Source of the DNA: Treponema sp.
Lineage (GTDB): Bacteria > Spirochaetota > Spirochaetia > Treponematales > Treponemataceae
Length of the DNA stretch: 64,000 bases
Reading direction: 5' to 3'
Assembly (NCBI GenBank): GCA_017645785.1
Contig: JAGCNW010000019.1
Location: 186,001 to 250,000 of the forward strand
Shown: positions 17,385 to 26,011 of the stretch, in pieces
Numbering within the stretch: the first letter of the stretch is position 1
Layout of the letters: every line of letters starts with the position of its first letter
Made by a program: the position numbers and the translations under genes
Notes under the pieces: model-generated
What the model was told of the DNA's origin: nothing
Seen by the model: only the letters and a program-made list of their open reading frames with translations
Database searches by the model: none

Positions 17385-18179
17385 ATGAAAAAGATTCTTT
17401 TGACAGCATTGGTTCTCTTGGCCGCCGCTTCGGTATTCGCCAAAAAGAACAAGAAAGACGGTCCGCTCGTAATCGGCGCGACACCCGTTCCCCACGTGCA
17501 GCTCCTTGAATTGGTAAAGGCTGACGTAGAAGCCAAGGGCTATAAGCTTGACATCCGCGAAATGACAGACTATGTAATCTTGAACGACGCGCTTGAGACA
17601 GGCGAGCTTGACGCCAACTTTGACCAGCACACTCCCTACATGGAAGCCACAAACAAGGACAAGGGCTACCACCTTGTAAACGCCGGCGGAGTTCATATCG
17701 AGCCGTTCGCCTTGTATTCAAAGAAGTACAAGAAATTGTCCGATCTTCCCGCCAAGGCCAAGATCGCCATTCCCAACGACCCGACAAACGGCGGACGCGC
17801 CTTGCTCTTGTTGCAGGCCGCCGGCTTGATCACCCTTGACAAAAAGGCCGGAATCACAGCCACTCCGCTTGATGTAAAGGACAACCCCAAGAAGCTTCAG
17901 TTCATCGAAACTGACGCCGCCAGCCTTCCGCGCGTTTTGGCCGACGTTGACGCCGCCACAATCAACGGAAACTACGCGATTCCCGCGGGCCTTTCTGCCG
18001 CCAAAGACGGTCTCTTTGTAGAGGGAAAGGATTCTCCGTATGTCAACATCGTAGTCGTAAAGAAGGGCAACGAAAAGGATCCCCGCGTCCAGGCGCTTGT
18101 TCAGGCCTTGCAGACCCAGAAGGTAAAGGACTGGATCAAAAAGACTTTCCCCAACGGCGAAGTAGTTGCCGCTTTCTAA
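17385..18179 (+). CDS. metQ: methionine-binding protein of the MetQ/NlpA family
   Basis: 264 residues. The mature part starts PLVIGATPVPHVQLLELVK and includes DANFDQHTPYMEA, IAIPNDPTNGGRALLLLQ and TINGNYAIPAGL, all NlpA/MetQ hallmarks for methionine binding. The signal peptide (MKKILLTALVLLAAASVFA) is followed by Lys, with no cysteine. Most MetQ/NlpA proteins are lipoproteins, so this one is either a free periplasmic binding protein or anchored in some other way. Strong promoter and ribosome site suggest high expression. Confidence 0.92.
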   Translation: MKKILLTALVLLAAASVFAKKNKKDGPLVIGATPVPHVQLLELVKADVEAKGYKLDIREMTDYVILNDALETGELDANFDQHTPYMEATNKDKGYHLVNAGGVHIEPFALYSKKYKKLSDLPAKAKIAIPNDPTNGGRALLLLQAAGLITLDKKAGITATPLDVKDNPKKLQFIETDAASLPRVLADVDAATINGNYAIPAGLSAAKDGLFVEGKDSPYVNIVVVKKGNEKDPRVQALVQALQTQKVKDWIKKTFPNGEVVAAF

Positions 18180-18184
18180 AAAGA

Positions 18185-18242
18185 TGTCCGGGTCAAGCCC
18201 GAACATGACGGTTAGTGTCATTGCCGCGCTTGACGCGGCAAT
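18185..18242. repeat. two members of the CTTGA-loop hairpin family after metQ
   Basis: First hairpin: TGTCCGGG (18185-18192), TCAAG, CCCGAACA (18198-18205). Second: ATTGCCGCG (18220-18228), CTTGA, CGCGGCAAT (18234-18242), followed by CTTTTG, so it may serve as a terminator for metQ. The stems differ completely but the loop and the flanking GTCA are the same on opposite strands. The first is repeated inverted at 47550-47570. Confidence 0.82.
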
Positions 18243-18263
18243 CTTTTGCGCAATGCGTAATGT

Positions 18264-19400
18264 ATGAAAATAAAATTTAAATACATAATTCCGCTTGCCA
18301 TCCTTTTGGCAGGCGGTTATTTTTTCTACGATTATTATTTCTCCGCAAAAATCCAAGAAATTCCTTACGCGCAATTTTACTCACAAGTTGAGGGTGGAAC
18401 GGTTTCCAGCGCCAAAATCTCCGAGGACGCCATTTACTTTTTCTCTTCTGACGGAACGGAATTCAAGACGCAAAATCCCGAAAGTCCCACTTTAAAAGAA
18501 TTCTTATTGCGGAACGGAGTCGTTGTCAAAAGCGAACAGAGCGGAGCGCAAATAGTTTCGCTCGCGCTGGACATATTTTTTTACGCGATCTTTTTTGGAA
18601 TAATTTTTGTCGTCTTTAGAAAGTTCATTTCGCCAAACACTTTCAAAGTTGTAAGAAAGACCGGCGTAAAATTTTCCGACGTGATCGGAATGGAAGACCT
18701 CAAGCGCGACATGGCCCAAGTGATGGAGATAATGAAAAATCCCCGCGCTTGGGAAAAGAAGGGCGTCAGAATGCCAAAGGGCATATTGCTCGAAGGCGAG
18801 CCAGGAAACGGAAAGACCCTTTTCGCCAAGGCTTTGGCGGGCGAGGCCAGCGTGAACTTCATTCCGGCCAAGGCCACAGACTTTGAGTCGATGTTCATGG
18901 CTATCGGCCCTTTAAAGGTAAAGCTGCTTTTCGCAAAAGCCCGCCGCCGCGCTCCCTGCATTGTCTTTATCGACGAGTTTGACGGAATCGGAACCAGGCG
19001 CAATTATTCCGGAAGCGCGATCGAAACTGAGAACACCCGCATCGTCACGGCGTTGTTGAACGAACTTGACGGCTTTGAGCCGACCAAGGGCGTTTTGGTC
19101 GTCGCGGCCACAAACTCTGTCCAGGCGCTCGACCCGGCCTTGATACGACCTGGCCGCTTTGACGCGCGCTTTAAGGTTCCTTACCCGGACCAGGCGGCGA
19201 GAGTCTCGCTTGTCCAAAAGTACTCGCAGGCCAAAAACCGCACGGCCGAATGTTCCGACCAAAAATTGGCCGAAGTCTTCGAAGGCTTTTCTTGCGCCAA
19301 AATCGAAAGCGTCCTCAATAGGGCCGCGCTCCTTGCAAGCCAAGCCGGCCGCCCCGAATTTACCCTGGCCGACGTTTTCTCCGCCGTTAGCGCCCTTTAG
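18264..19400 (+). CDS. FtsH-like membrane AAA ATPase lacking the protease domain
   Basis: 378 residues. The N-terminus matches FtsH: a first membrane segment, a periplasmic domain (IPYAQFYSQVEGGTVSSAKI) and a second membrane segment near residue 105. The AAA domain follows with Walker A GEPGNGKT, Walker B CIVFIDEFDG, the second region of homology NELDGFEPTKGVLVVAATNS and RPGRFDARF with the arginine finger. The protein ends just after the small helical lid; the M41 HExxH metalloprotease domain (about 200 residues) is absent and no remnant follows the stop. It may unfold or remodel membrane proteins, or regulate a full FtsH elsewhere. No clear ribosome site precedes the ATG, so the start is less certain. 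Confidence 0.82.
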   Translation: MKIKFKYIIPLAILLAGGYFFYDYYFSAKIQEIPYAQFYSQVEGGTVSSAKISEDAIYFFSSDGTEFKTQNPESPTLKEFLLRNGVVVKSEQSGAQIVSLALDIFFYAIFFGIIFVVFRKFISPNTFKVVRKTGVKFSDVIGMEDLKRDMAQVMEIMKNPRAWEKKGVRMPKGILLEGEPGNGKTLFAKALAGEASVNFIPAKATDFESMFMAIGPLKVKLLFAKARRRAPCIVFIDEFDGIGTRRNYSGSAIETENTRIVTALLNELDGFEPTKGVLVVAATNSVQALDPALIRPGRFDARFKVPYPDQAARVSLVQKYSQAKNRTAECSDQKLAEVFEGFSCAKIESVLNRAALLASQAGRPEFTLADVFSAVSAL

Positions 19401-19404
19401 TTTC

Positions 19405-19433
19405 TTGCATTTTTTCTCATTTTGCGCTAAAAT
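19405..19433 (+). promoter_or_regulatory. sigma70 promoter of the liv operon
   Basis: -35 TTGCAT at 19405-19410, 17-bp spacer, -10 TAAAAT at 19428-19433 in the context TTTGCGCTAAAAT. The leader is about 20 nt and carries GGAGG before the ATG at 19460. Confidence 0.72.
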
Positions 19434-19459
19434 TATCCTCAAAAATTTGGAGGATAGAG

Positions 19460-20632
19460 ATGAAAAAATTCATTCTAGCGGCGATTGGCGCTTGCGCTAT
19501 TTTCGCCATTTCTTCTTGCGGCGGCTCAAATGGCTCTGTCGTTAAAATTGGAATCTACGAACCCGCTTCCGGCGACAACGGCGCGGGCGGAAAGCAGGAA
19601 ACTTTGGGCGCCATTTACGCCAACGAAGTTATGCCTAAAGTTAACGTAGGCGGCAAGGAATACAAGGTCGAATTGGTTCGCGTTGACAACGAATCTTCCA
19701 ACGACAAGGCCGTTACGGCAGCCAGCGAATTGGTTTCCAAGGGCGTTTCCGTCGTTCTCGGCTCATACGGCTCAGGCGTTTCAATCGCCGCCAGCGACAC
19801 GTTCGCCGCCGCCGACATTCCGGCCATCGGCGTTACTTGCACAAACCCGCAGGTTACTTTGGGCAACGACCACTACTTCCGCATTTGCTTCCTTGATCCT
19901 TTCCAGGGAACAGTTTTGGCCAACTTTGCCATCGACAAGTTCAAGGCCAAGAAAGCCTATGTTTTGGCCAAGCTCGGAGACGACTACTCTGTAGGCCTTT
20001 CAAACTACTTCACCGAAGCCTTCAAAAAGCTCGGCGGCGAGGTTGTTTTTGAAACATTCCCCGAAGGAACAAGCGACTTTGCCGCTTACGTGACAAACGC
20101 CAAGAACCAAAAGGCCGATGTTTTCTGCGCTCCTGTTTCAACGGAAGCCGCGGCCCTCATCATCGAGCAGGCCAACACCCAAAACCTTGGCATCCCGATT
20201 TTGGCCGGCGACACATGGGACTCAAACGTAATCTTGGGAGCCGTAAAGGGAACAAATGTTGACATCAACGTAACGACCTTCTTTGCCGAAGGCGCCGAAG
20301 ACGCCGACATCGCGACCTTCGTTTCCAACTTCCGCGAATGGCTCAACGCCGATCCCGCCCGCTTGACTGACAACGGCGGAAACGACATCGTGGCCGCAAA
20401 CCCTGTAATGGCTTATGACGCTTACTTTGTAGCTTTGGAAGCGATTAAGATCGCCGGATCTACAAAAGGAAGCGACATTAAAAAGGCTCTTCCCAAAGTT
20501 CGCTACAACGGCGTTACAGGCATGATTGAATTTAACGACACTGGCGACGCCAAGCGCGACGTGGCTTATGTTAAGCACGCCAACAACAAGACGGGCCAGT
20601 GGGAATTCGTAGCCATTCAGTCTGTAAAGTAA
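19460..20632 (+). CDS. livJ: branched-chain amino-acid ABC transporter binding lipoprotein
   Basis: 390 residues. A lipoprotein signal ends AISSCGGSNG. The mature protein is a type I periplasmic binding protein: VKIGIYEPASGDNGAGGKQE, SELVSKGVSVVLGSYGS, PAIGVTCTNPQV and NPVMAYDAYFVALEAIK. It should deliver leucine, isoleucine, valine or a related amino acid to the LivHM permease. It is the first gene of a five-gene operon and has its own promoter. Ligand specificity cannot be read from the sequence. Confidence 0.9.
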   Translation: MKKFILAAIGACAIFAISSCGGSNGSVVKIGIYEPASGDNGAGGKQETLGAIYANEVMPKVNVGGKEYKVELVRVDNESSNDKAVTAASELVSKGVSVVLGSYGSGVSIAASDTFAAADIPAIGVTCTNPQVTLGNDHYFRICFLDPFQGTVLANFAIDKFKAKKAYVLAKLGDDYSVGLSNYFTEAFKKLGGEVVFETFPEGTSDFAAYVTNAKNQKADVFCAPVSTEAAALIIEQANTQNLGIPILAGDTWDSNVILGAVKGTNVDINVTTFFAEGAEDADIATFVSNFREWLNADPARLTDNGGNDIVAANPVMAYDAYFVALEAIKIAGSTKGSDIKKALPKVRYNGVTGMIEFNDTGDAKRDVAYVKHANNKTGQWEFVAIQSVK

Positions 20633-20633
20633 G

Positions 20634-21515
20634 ATGAACTTTAGCGCTTACATACCATACATTCTCGCCGGAATTTCAACCGGCGGGCAGTACGCATTGA
20701 TCGCCATAGGCTATACGATGGTCTATGGCATCTTGCGCCTTATAAACTTCGCGCACGGCGACGTTTTTATGGCCGCCGGCTTGATTTTGGTTTACGCCTC
20801 CACGGTTTTGCCCCTTTATCTTTCAATTCCCTTGATGATATTGGTGACGGTCTTGATTGGCTTTGCCATAGAGCGAGCGGCCTACAAGCCTTTGCGAACG
20901 GCTCCAAGAATGTCGGTTATGATAAGCGCCATCGGCGTTTCATATTTAATTCAAAATTTGGCGCTCTATGTAACGGGCGGCCTTACAAAATATTATCCGC
21001 CGATTCCTTGGATAAGCGACTCAATACAAGTGTTCGGCGCGATGACAAAGCGCGTGACTGCCATAACTCCTTTTCTTACAATCGCGCTTGTCGTTGCCCT
21101 TGTCCTTTTGATTCGCTACACAAAAATCGGAATGGCGATGCGGGCTGTCTCGCGCGACTTTGAGACCGCCCAGCTTATGGGAATTAAGTTGGACGCGGTA
21201 ATTTCGACTACTTTTGTAATCGGAACGTTCTTGGCCGCGATCGGCTCCCTTTTGTTCTTTTCAAACTACACTGGCGTCACTCCCACAGTCGGAGCGATGC
21301 CTGGCCTCAAGGCCTTTGTCGCGGCTGTCTTTGGCGGAATCGGTTCCATACCCGGAGCGGTGATCGGGGCCTTTGTCATCGGCATTTGCGAAAACATAAT
21401 CAAGGGCTTGGGTTGGACAACCTTCAGCGACGCTTTCACTTTTGTCTTGCTGATTTTTGTTTTGATGTTCATGCCAACAGGAATCTTTGGCGAAAAGTCC
21501 ACGGACAAGGTGTAA
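20634..21515 (+). CDS. livH: branched-chain amino-acid ABC permease LivH
   Basis: 293 residues with about eight hydrophobic segments. Family motifs include IAIGYTMVYGILRLINFAHG, AAIGSLLFFSNYTGVTPTVG and AVFGGIGSIPGAVIGAFVIG. LivH pairs with LivM to form the inner-membrane channel. It begins 1 nt after the livJ stop and ends 3 nt before livM, so the genes are strictly cotranscribed. Confidence 0.93.
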   Translation: MNFSAYIPYILAGISTGGQYALIAIGYTMVYGILRLINFAHGDVFMAAGLILVYASTVLPLYLSIPLMILVTVLIGFAIERAAYKPLRTAPRMSVMISAIGVSYLIQNLALYVTGGLTKYYPPIPWISDSIQVFGAMTKRVTAITPFLTIALVVALVLLIRYTKIGMAMRAVSRDFETAQLMGIKLDAVISTTFVIGTFLAAIGSLLFFSNYTGVTPTVGAMPGLKAFVAAVFGGIGSIPGAVIGAFVIGICENIIKGLGWTTFSDAFTFVLLIFVLMFMPTGIFGEKSTDKV

Positions 21516-21518
21516 GGC

Positions 21519-22631
21519 ATGAAAGAGTTGAACAAGAATTTGCAAAAACAAAAAGTCCGCGACTGGATAATCGCAGCCAGCCTTTTGGTCTTTGTATTCG
21601 TTTTGGTTTTTGTCTTGGAACAAGTCCTTCCAAGAACTTCCATGCTTTTTACGGTGCTCAAAAAGGGCGCCATTTACGCGCTGGTCGCCGTCTCGATGAA
21701 TTTGTTGAACGGCTTTACAGGCCTCTTTTCTTTGGGCCAAGCCGGCTTTATGATGATCGGCGCCTACACTTACGCGGTCTTTACAATCCCGGTGGCCCTG
21801 CGCCCCGCGGTTTACCAATACTTTGACGGCGGAGCGATTCAGTTCGCCATTCCGGTGTTCGCGGCTCTTTTGCTTGCCGGCCTTGTGGCCGCCGTTTTCG
21901 CCTTTTTGATCGGACTTCCTGTCCTTCACTTAAAGAGCGACTATTTGGCTATCGCCACCCTTGGCTTTGCCGAAATCATGCGCGCCCTTTTCCAGTGGGA
22001 CAAGCTTGGCGTGATCACAAACGGCTCGAACTTGCTTAGAAAATATCCTGTCTTCCGCTCCACGCTCTTTCACTTCTTTGTGTCGGGAATCTGCATAGCA
22101 TTGATAGTTCTGTTGATAAACTCAACCTATGGGCGCGCCTTCAAGGCTATTCGCGACGACGAAATCGCCGCCGAAGCGATGGGAATCAACTTGGCAAGCC
22201 ACAAGCGTCTGGCCTTTACGATTTCCTCCTTCTTCGCGGGAATTTCCGGCGCGCTCTTGGCCATGTTCCAGACGACGATTCAAGCCAACCAATTCAAGTC
22301 CGCGATGACCTACGAGATTTTGCTCATCGTCGTAATCGGCGGAATCGGAAGCGTAACGGGAAGCTGCGTTTCTTCGATGCTTTTTGTGGCTTGCTCTGAA
22401 TGGTGGCTGCGCTTTTTGGACAACAACAATTTGATGATAGGCGATTTCCACATTCCCCTTTTAAAGCCGGGCTTTAGAAAGGTAGTCTTTGCCATTGTAA
22501 TCATGCTTATCGTAATTTTCTGGCAGCGCGGAATTATGGGCGAAAGCGAATTTTCGATTGCGGGAATCCGCAAGGCTTTGTCGCGCCGAGCCAAGAAAAA
22601 CGCCGCCGCAAAGAATGGAGGCGCGAAATGA
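21519..22631 (+). CDS. livM: branched-chain amino-acid ABC permease LivM
   Basis: 370 residues with about nine hydrophobic segments. The family signatures NGFTGLFSLGQAGFMMIGAY, LAIATLGFAEIMRALF and GRAFKAIRDDEIAAEAMGIN are present, the last being the loop that contacts the ATPase. The C-terminal tail is basic (RRAKKNAAAKNGG). Partner of LivH. Its TGA overlaps the ATG of livG by 4 nt. Confidence 0.93.
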   Translation: MKELNKNLQKQKVRDWIIAASLLVFVFVLVFVLEQVLPRTSMLFTVLKKGAIYALVAVSMNLLNGFTGLFSLGQAGFMMIGAYTYAVFTIPVALRPAVYQYFDGGAIQFAIPVFAALLLAGLVAAVFAFLIGLPVLHLKSDYLAIATLGFAEIMRALFQWDKLGVITNGSNLLRKYPVFRSTLFHFFVSGICIALIVLLINSTYGRAFKAIRDDEIAAEAMGINLASHKRLAFTISSFFAGISGALLAMFQTTIQANQFKSAMTYEILLIVVIGGIGSVTGSCVSSMLFVACSEWWLRFLDNNNLMIGDFHIPLLKPGFRKVVFAIVIMLIVIFWQRGIMGESEFSIAGIRKALSRRAKKNAAAKNGGAK

Positions 22632-23479
22632 GCGAACAAAATCAAAACGTCTTGCGCCTCAGCGACGTGACGATGCAGTTTGGCGGCGTTGTAGCCGTAA
22701 ACTCCCTCTCGCTTGAGATCAACAAAAACGAAATCGTTTCCCTCATCGGCCCTAACGGCGCCGGAAAGACAACCGCCTTCAACGTCGTGACGGGCGTCTA
22801 CGCTCCCACAAACGGAGCGGTTTACTTTAACGGCGAAGAAATTGTAGAAAACTATCCGCGCGGCAAGATGAAAAAGCTTTACGCGGGAACGGAGCGGGGC
22901 AAGTACTCCAAGGTAATCGAGCCCACTCCCGACAAAATCACCCGCCTTGGAATCGCGCGCACCTTTCAGAACATCCGCTTGTGGAAAAGCCAAAGCGTCT
23001 TTGACAACATTTTAATCGCCAAGCACTGCCGCCGCTCCTCAAACTTTTTGACGGCCACTTTCCGTTTGAACCATGCGGAAGAAAAGCGCCAGCGCGAAGA
23101 AGTTTCGGAGCTCTTGAACATATTCGGACTTTACGACGTCAAGGACGAGCTTTGTACCTCGCTCCCTTACGGCCAGCAGCGGCGCCTTGAGATCGCGCGC
23201 GCCCTTGCCACAAAGCCCCAGCTCCTCTTGCTTGACGAGCCGGCCGCCGGCATGAACCCGCAGGAAACCTTGGAATTGACCGACTTTATCCAGCAAATCC
23301 GCGACGACTTTAGGCTCACCGTATTTATGATTGAGCACCACATGGATTTGGTAATGAACATCTCCGACAGGATATATGTCCTTAACTTTGGCGCCTTGAT
23401 TTCCAAGGGAACGCCGGCGCAAGTCCAAAACGACCCGGTCGTAATTTCGGCCTATCTTGGGGAGGACAAAAATGCTTGA
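22628..23479 (+). CDS. livG: branched-chain amino-acid ABC ATPase LivG
   Basis: 283 residues. Walker A GPNGAGKTT, the LivG-type GIARTFQNIRLW Q-loop region, signature LPYGQQRRLEIARALATKP, Walker B LLLDEPAAGMNP and H-loop MIEHHMDLVM are all intact. A stretch of about 20 extra residues near position 80 (GKMKKLYAGTERGKYSKVIE) is longer than usual for the family. It works with LivF. Its end overlaps the start of livF by 8 nt. Confidence 0.92.
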   Translation: MSEQNQNVLRLSDVTMQFGGVVAVNSLSLEINKNEIVSLIGPNGAGKTTAFNVVTGVYAPTNGAVYFNGEEIVENYPRGKMKKLYAGTERGKYSKVIEPTPDKITRLGIARTFQNIRLWKSQSVFDNILIAKHCRRSSNFLTATFRLNHAEEKRQREEVSELLNIFGLYDVKDELCTSLPYGQQRRLEIARALATKPQLLLLDEPAAGMNPQETLELTDFIQQIRDDFRLTVFMIEHHMDLVMNISDRIYVLNFGALISKGTPAQVQNDPVVISAYLGEDKNA

Positions 23480-24188
23480 GATAAAAGACTTGTTCGTTTC
23501 GTACGGTGGAATCAAAGCCTTGCGCGGAATCAACATGGAAGTCCCCGACAAAAAAATCGTTTCCCTCATCGGAGCCAACGGCGCGGGAAAGTCCACCTTG
23601 CTTAGAACGATTAGCGGCCTTGTAAAGGCTCAGTCCGGTTCGATAAAGTTTAACGGAGAGGAAATCCTAGGACTATCCATCGACAAGGTTTGCAAAAAGG
23701 GAATCGCCCTTGTGCCGGAAGGCCGCCGCGTATTCACCGACCTTACAGTTGCCGAAAACCTAAAAATCGGCGCCTATCTTAGAAACGACAAAGACGGAAT
23801 CGCCAAAGACCTTGAATGGGTTTACGAACTTTTTCCGCGCCTCAAGGAGCGCTCTTGGCAGTTCGCCGGCACTTTGAGCGGCGGCGAGCAGCAAATGTTG
23901 GCCGTCGGCCGCGCTCTTATGAGCCGCCCCAATCTTTTGATGATGGACGAGCCTTCGCTTGGACTCGCGCCCTTGATTGTGCAGCAGATATTCTCGATTA
24001 TCGAAGAGATTAACAAAAAGGGCGTCACGATTTTGCTCATCGAACAAAACGCCAACATGGCGCTAAAAGCGGCCGACATGGCGTATGTTCTTGAGACTGG
24101 CGACATCACCCTAAGTGGAAGCGGCGAGTCCCTCTTGGCCGACGAAAAAGTCCGCGAAGCCTATCTTGGAAAGAAGAAGGATCAGTAA
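23472..24188 (+). CDS. livF: branched-chain amino-acid ABC ATPase LivF
   Basis: 238 residues from the ATG at 23472, preferred to the TTG at 23457 because GGGGAGG at 23459-23465 is correctly spaced for the ATG. Walker A GANGAGKST, VPEGRRVFTDLTVAENL, signature LSGGEQQMLAVGRALMSRP, Walker B LLMMDEPSLGLAP and the H-loop LIEQNANMAL identify LivF. Last gene of the operon. Its stop overlaps the end of the convergent glucanase gene by 7 nt, with no room for a separate terminator between them. Confidence 0.93.
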   Translation: MLEIKDLFVSYGGIKALRGINMEVPDKKIVSLIGANGAGKSTLLRTISGLVKAQSGSIKFNGEEILGLSIDKVCKKGIALVPEGRRVFTDLTVAENLKIGAYLRNDKDGIAKDLEWVYELFPRLKERSWQFAGTLSGGEQQMLAVGRALMSRPNLLMMDEPSLGLAPLIVQQIFSIIEEINKKGVTILLIEQNANMALKAADMAYVLETGDITLSGSGESLLADEKVREAYLGKKKDQ

Positions 24189-25843
24189 ACTATCTTAATG
24201 TCCTTGATTGAATAGCCCGGCGACTTGTGGTTGTTGTTTTGGAAAACCAAGGCGTCAATCAAGGTCCAGGTGAACTTGCCTTCCGACACAAGCCAATTGG
24301 TTTCCTTTGTCCAACCGCCCACGTCGTTGAAGTTCCTTAACGGAACGGAAATTTTATGCCAGTTTCCGTCCGCCTTTGCGTTTTGCCATGTTATTATGGT
24401 GGAAGCTCTCCAAGGGAAAATCTTTGACTCCATGTCCCTAAAGTAAACCGTTATGTCAAATCTTGGGTCCGCGCTCTTTACGTAGAATTCCAATTTGGCG
24501 CCCTTGTCCTTGAGGCTTGTAAAGTCGCACGATTCCTTAAATTGAAACAAGAGTTCGTCGTATGGCTTCAGCTCCTTTAAGTCGATGAACTTTTCGTTAG
24601 AGCCGTTTTCCGTCGCGGCCAAGGAGCCGACAGTGTTCCATGACTGGACTCTAATGTAGTCCGCGCTTCCGTCCTTGTAAATCGTCCAGTCGCCCGTCTT
24701 TTTTGCGTTTGTGAACCAAGTTTCGCTTTGCGCGCCGGCGGGATATCTGTAGCCCATCGCTTCGATGACTTGTATGTTCAAGTCGTCGGGGAAGCGGGAT
24801 TCTTGCGGCGATTTGTAAAGGCCGAATTCTTGCGTGTAGTCCCAGCTTAGGCGGGCGATGTTGCGCTCGTCCATCCATCCGCACTTTATCTTATACCAGT
24901 TGGCCCTTTCTTTAGGGTCGGCGTAAGTCATAAGGACGCCAAACTCGTTGCACATGAGGGCCGCGTTCCTCTTGTTTGCAAATTCCACAGCCTTGTCCAA
25001 GGGTGAGACCAAGGTTTTTTCGGAGGAGTTTTGCTCGTAGTTTGTGTATTCCCATTTTTCCGCGTCAGTCGCGTTTGGCGGCAGGGGAGGCATCTTTTGT
25101 TTTGAGTAGGGGAAGGGAACCTTAGTAATGCGCTTTGAGAAAGTCCACGAGGCGCCTTGGTGGGTGAACAAAAATGGCGTGTAGTCGTGAAAGTTGTAAA
25201 TCAAGTTGTCGTCCTTGTAGTCGGGCAGCTTTAGCATCGAGTCGAGGGAGTCCCAATAGCCGCCTCCGACTATGATCGAATGCTTTTTGTCAATCGCGCG
25301 AATCGCCTCGATGACTTTTCCCTGGACCTTTCCCCATTTTGATATGTCGGCCTGGGTGTTGCCGCTTTCAAAGTGGGGCTCGTTCATAACTTCGTAAATT
25401 ACGTAATTGCCCTTGCTTTTGTAACGTTCCGCGATTTGGGGCCATATTTTAAGCAGAACGTTTTCTATCCTTGGATTTGTTTGCGAGGCTCCGCTGCAAT
25501 CGTTGTGGAAGTCTATTATAAAGTACATTCCCAGCTCTTCGGCCCAGCCTATCGCCCTGTCCAGCAAGTCCAGGCATTCCGGGGCAAGCTTGTAGTCCGC
25601 GTTCTTGTCGGCCCAAACGTCAAACCATACCGGAACCCGCACCGCTTCCACGCCGATGCTTTTGATGTTCTCAAAATCTTTTTTACCATATAATAAGGTG
25701 TTGAACCTGCCGTATTCCATCCAAACGGGCATATTTATTCCCTTGCTGAAGGGGAGCGTTTTCTTCACTTTGGGAACGGTTCCCGCCATGGCGATGCCGC
25801 AAAAAAGGGCGGAAACAAGCAAAATTGACAGTGTTTTTTTCAT
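24182..25843 (-). CDS. secreted GH5 endoglucanase-like glycoside hydrolase
   Basis: 553 residues from the ATG at 25843, where the signal peptide begins (MKKTLSILLVSALFCGIAMA). Residues about 30-360 form a GH5 barrel: FSKGINMPVWMEY, VEAVRVPVWFDVW, YFIIDFHNDC, the acid/base Glu in VIYEVMNEPHF and the nucleophile Glu in LMCNEFGVLM. About 180 further residues (SETWFTNAKKTGDWTIYKDG onwards) look like a beta-sandwich carbohydrate-binding module, which I cannot assign to a family. It probably cleaves beta-1,4-glucan or mannan outside the cell, in keeping with a plant-fibre habitat. A weak GAGG lies before the ATG. Confidence 0.88.
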   Translation of the reverse strand: MKKTLSILLVSALFCGIAMAGTVPKVKKTLPFSKGINMPVWMEYGRFNTLLYGKKDFENIKSIGVEAVRVPVWFDVWADKNADYKLAPECLDLLDRAIGWAEELGMYFIIDFHNDCSGASQTNPRIENVLLKIWPQIAERYKSKGNYVIYEVMNEPHFESGNTQADISKWGKVQGKVIEAIRAIDKKHSIIVGGGYWDSLDSMLKLPDYKDDNLIYNFHDYTPFLFTHQGASWTFSKRITKVPFPYSKQKMPPLPPNATDAEKWEYTNYEQNSSEKTLVSPLDKAVEFANKRNAALMCNEFGVLMTYADPKERANWYKIKCGWMDERNIARLSWDYTQEFGLYKSPQESRFPDDLNIQVIEAMGYRYPAGAQSETWFTNAKKTGDWTIYKDGSADYIRVQSWNTVGSLAATENGSNEKFIDLKELKPYDELLFQFKESCDFTSLKDKGAKLEFYVKSADPRFDITVYFRDMESKIFPWRASTIITWQNAKADGNWHKISVPLRNFNDVGGWTKETNWLVSEGKFTWTLIDALVFQNNNHKSPGYSIKDIKIVY

Positions 25844-25924
25844 AAAAAGCCTCAAACTCACAGATTTTCCCTTATTTTAACACTATTTTTGATTTTTTTA
25901 AAGAAAAAAAGATTTAAATTTCGT

Positions 25925-25954
25925 TTGACAAAACCGCGCGAATTGCGTTATAAT
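25925..25954 (+). promoter_or_regulatory. strong sigma70 promoter of the flaA pair
   Basis: Perfect -35 TTGACA at 25925-25930, 18-bp spacer, perfect -10 TATAAT at 25949-25954. The leader is about 50 nt with AAGGAG before the ATG at 26012. This is the best sigma70 promoter in the window and not a sigma28-type sequence, so sheath genes here appear to be driven by the housekeeping factor. Confidence 0.85.
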
Positions 25955-26011
25955 ATGATAATTATAATTATTGCGAATAAAAATTCCGATAAGTAAAACA
26001 AGGAGTTCTGA

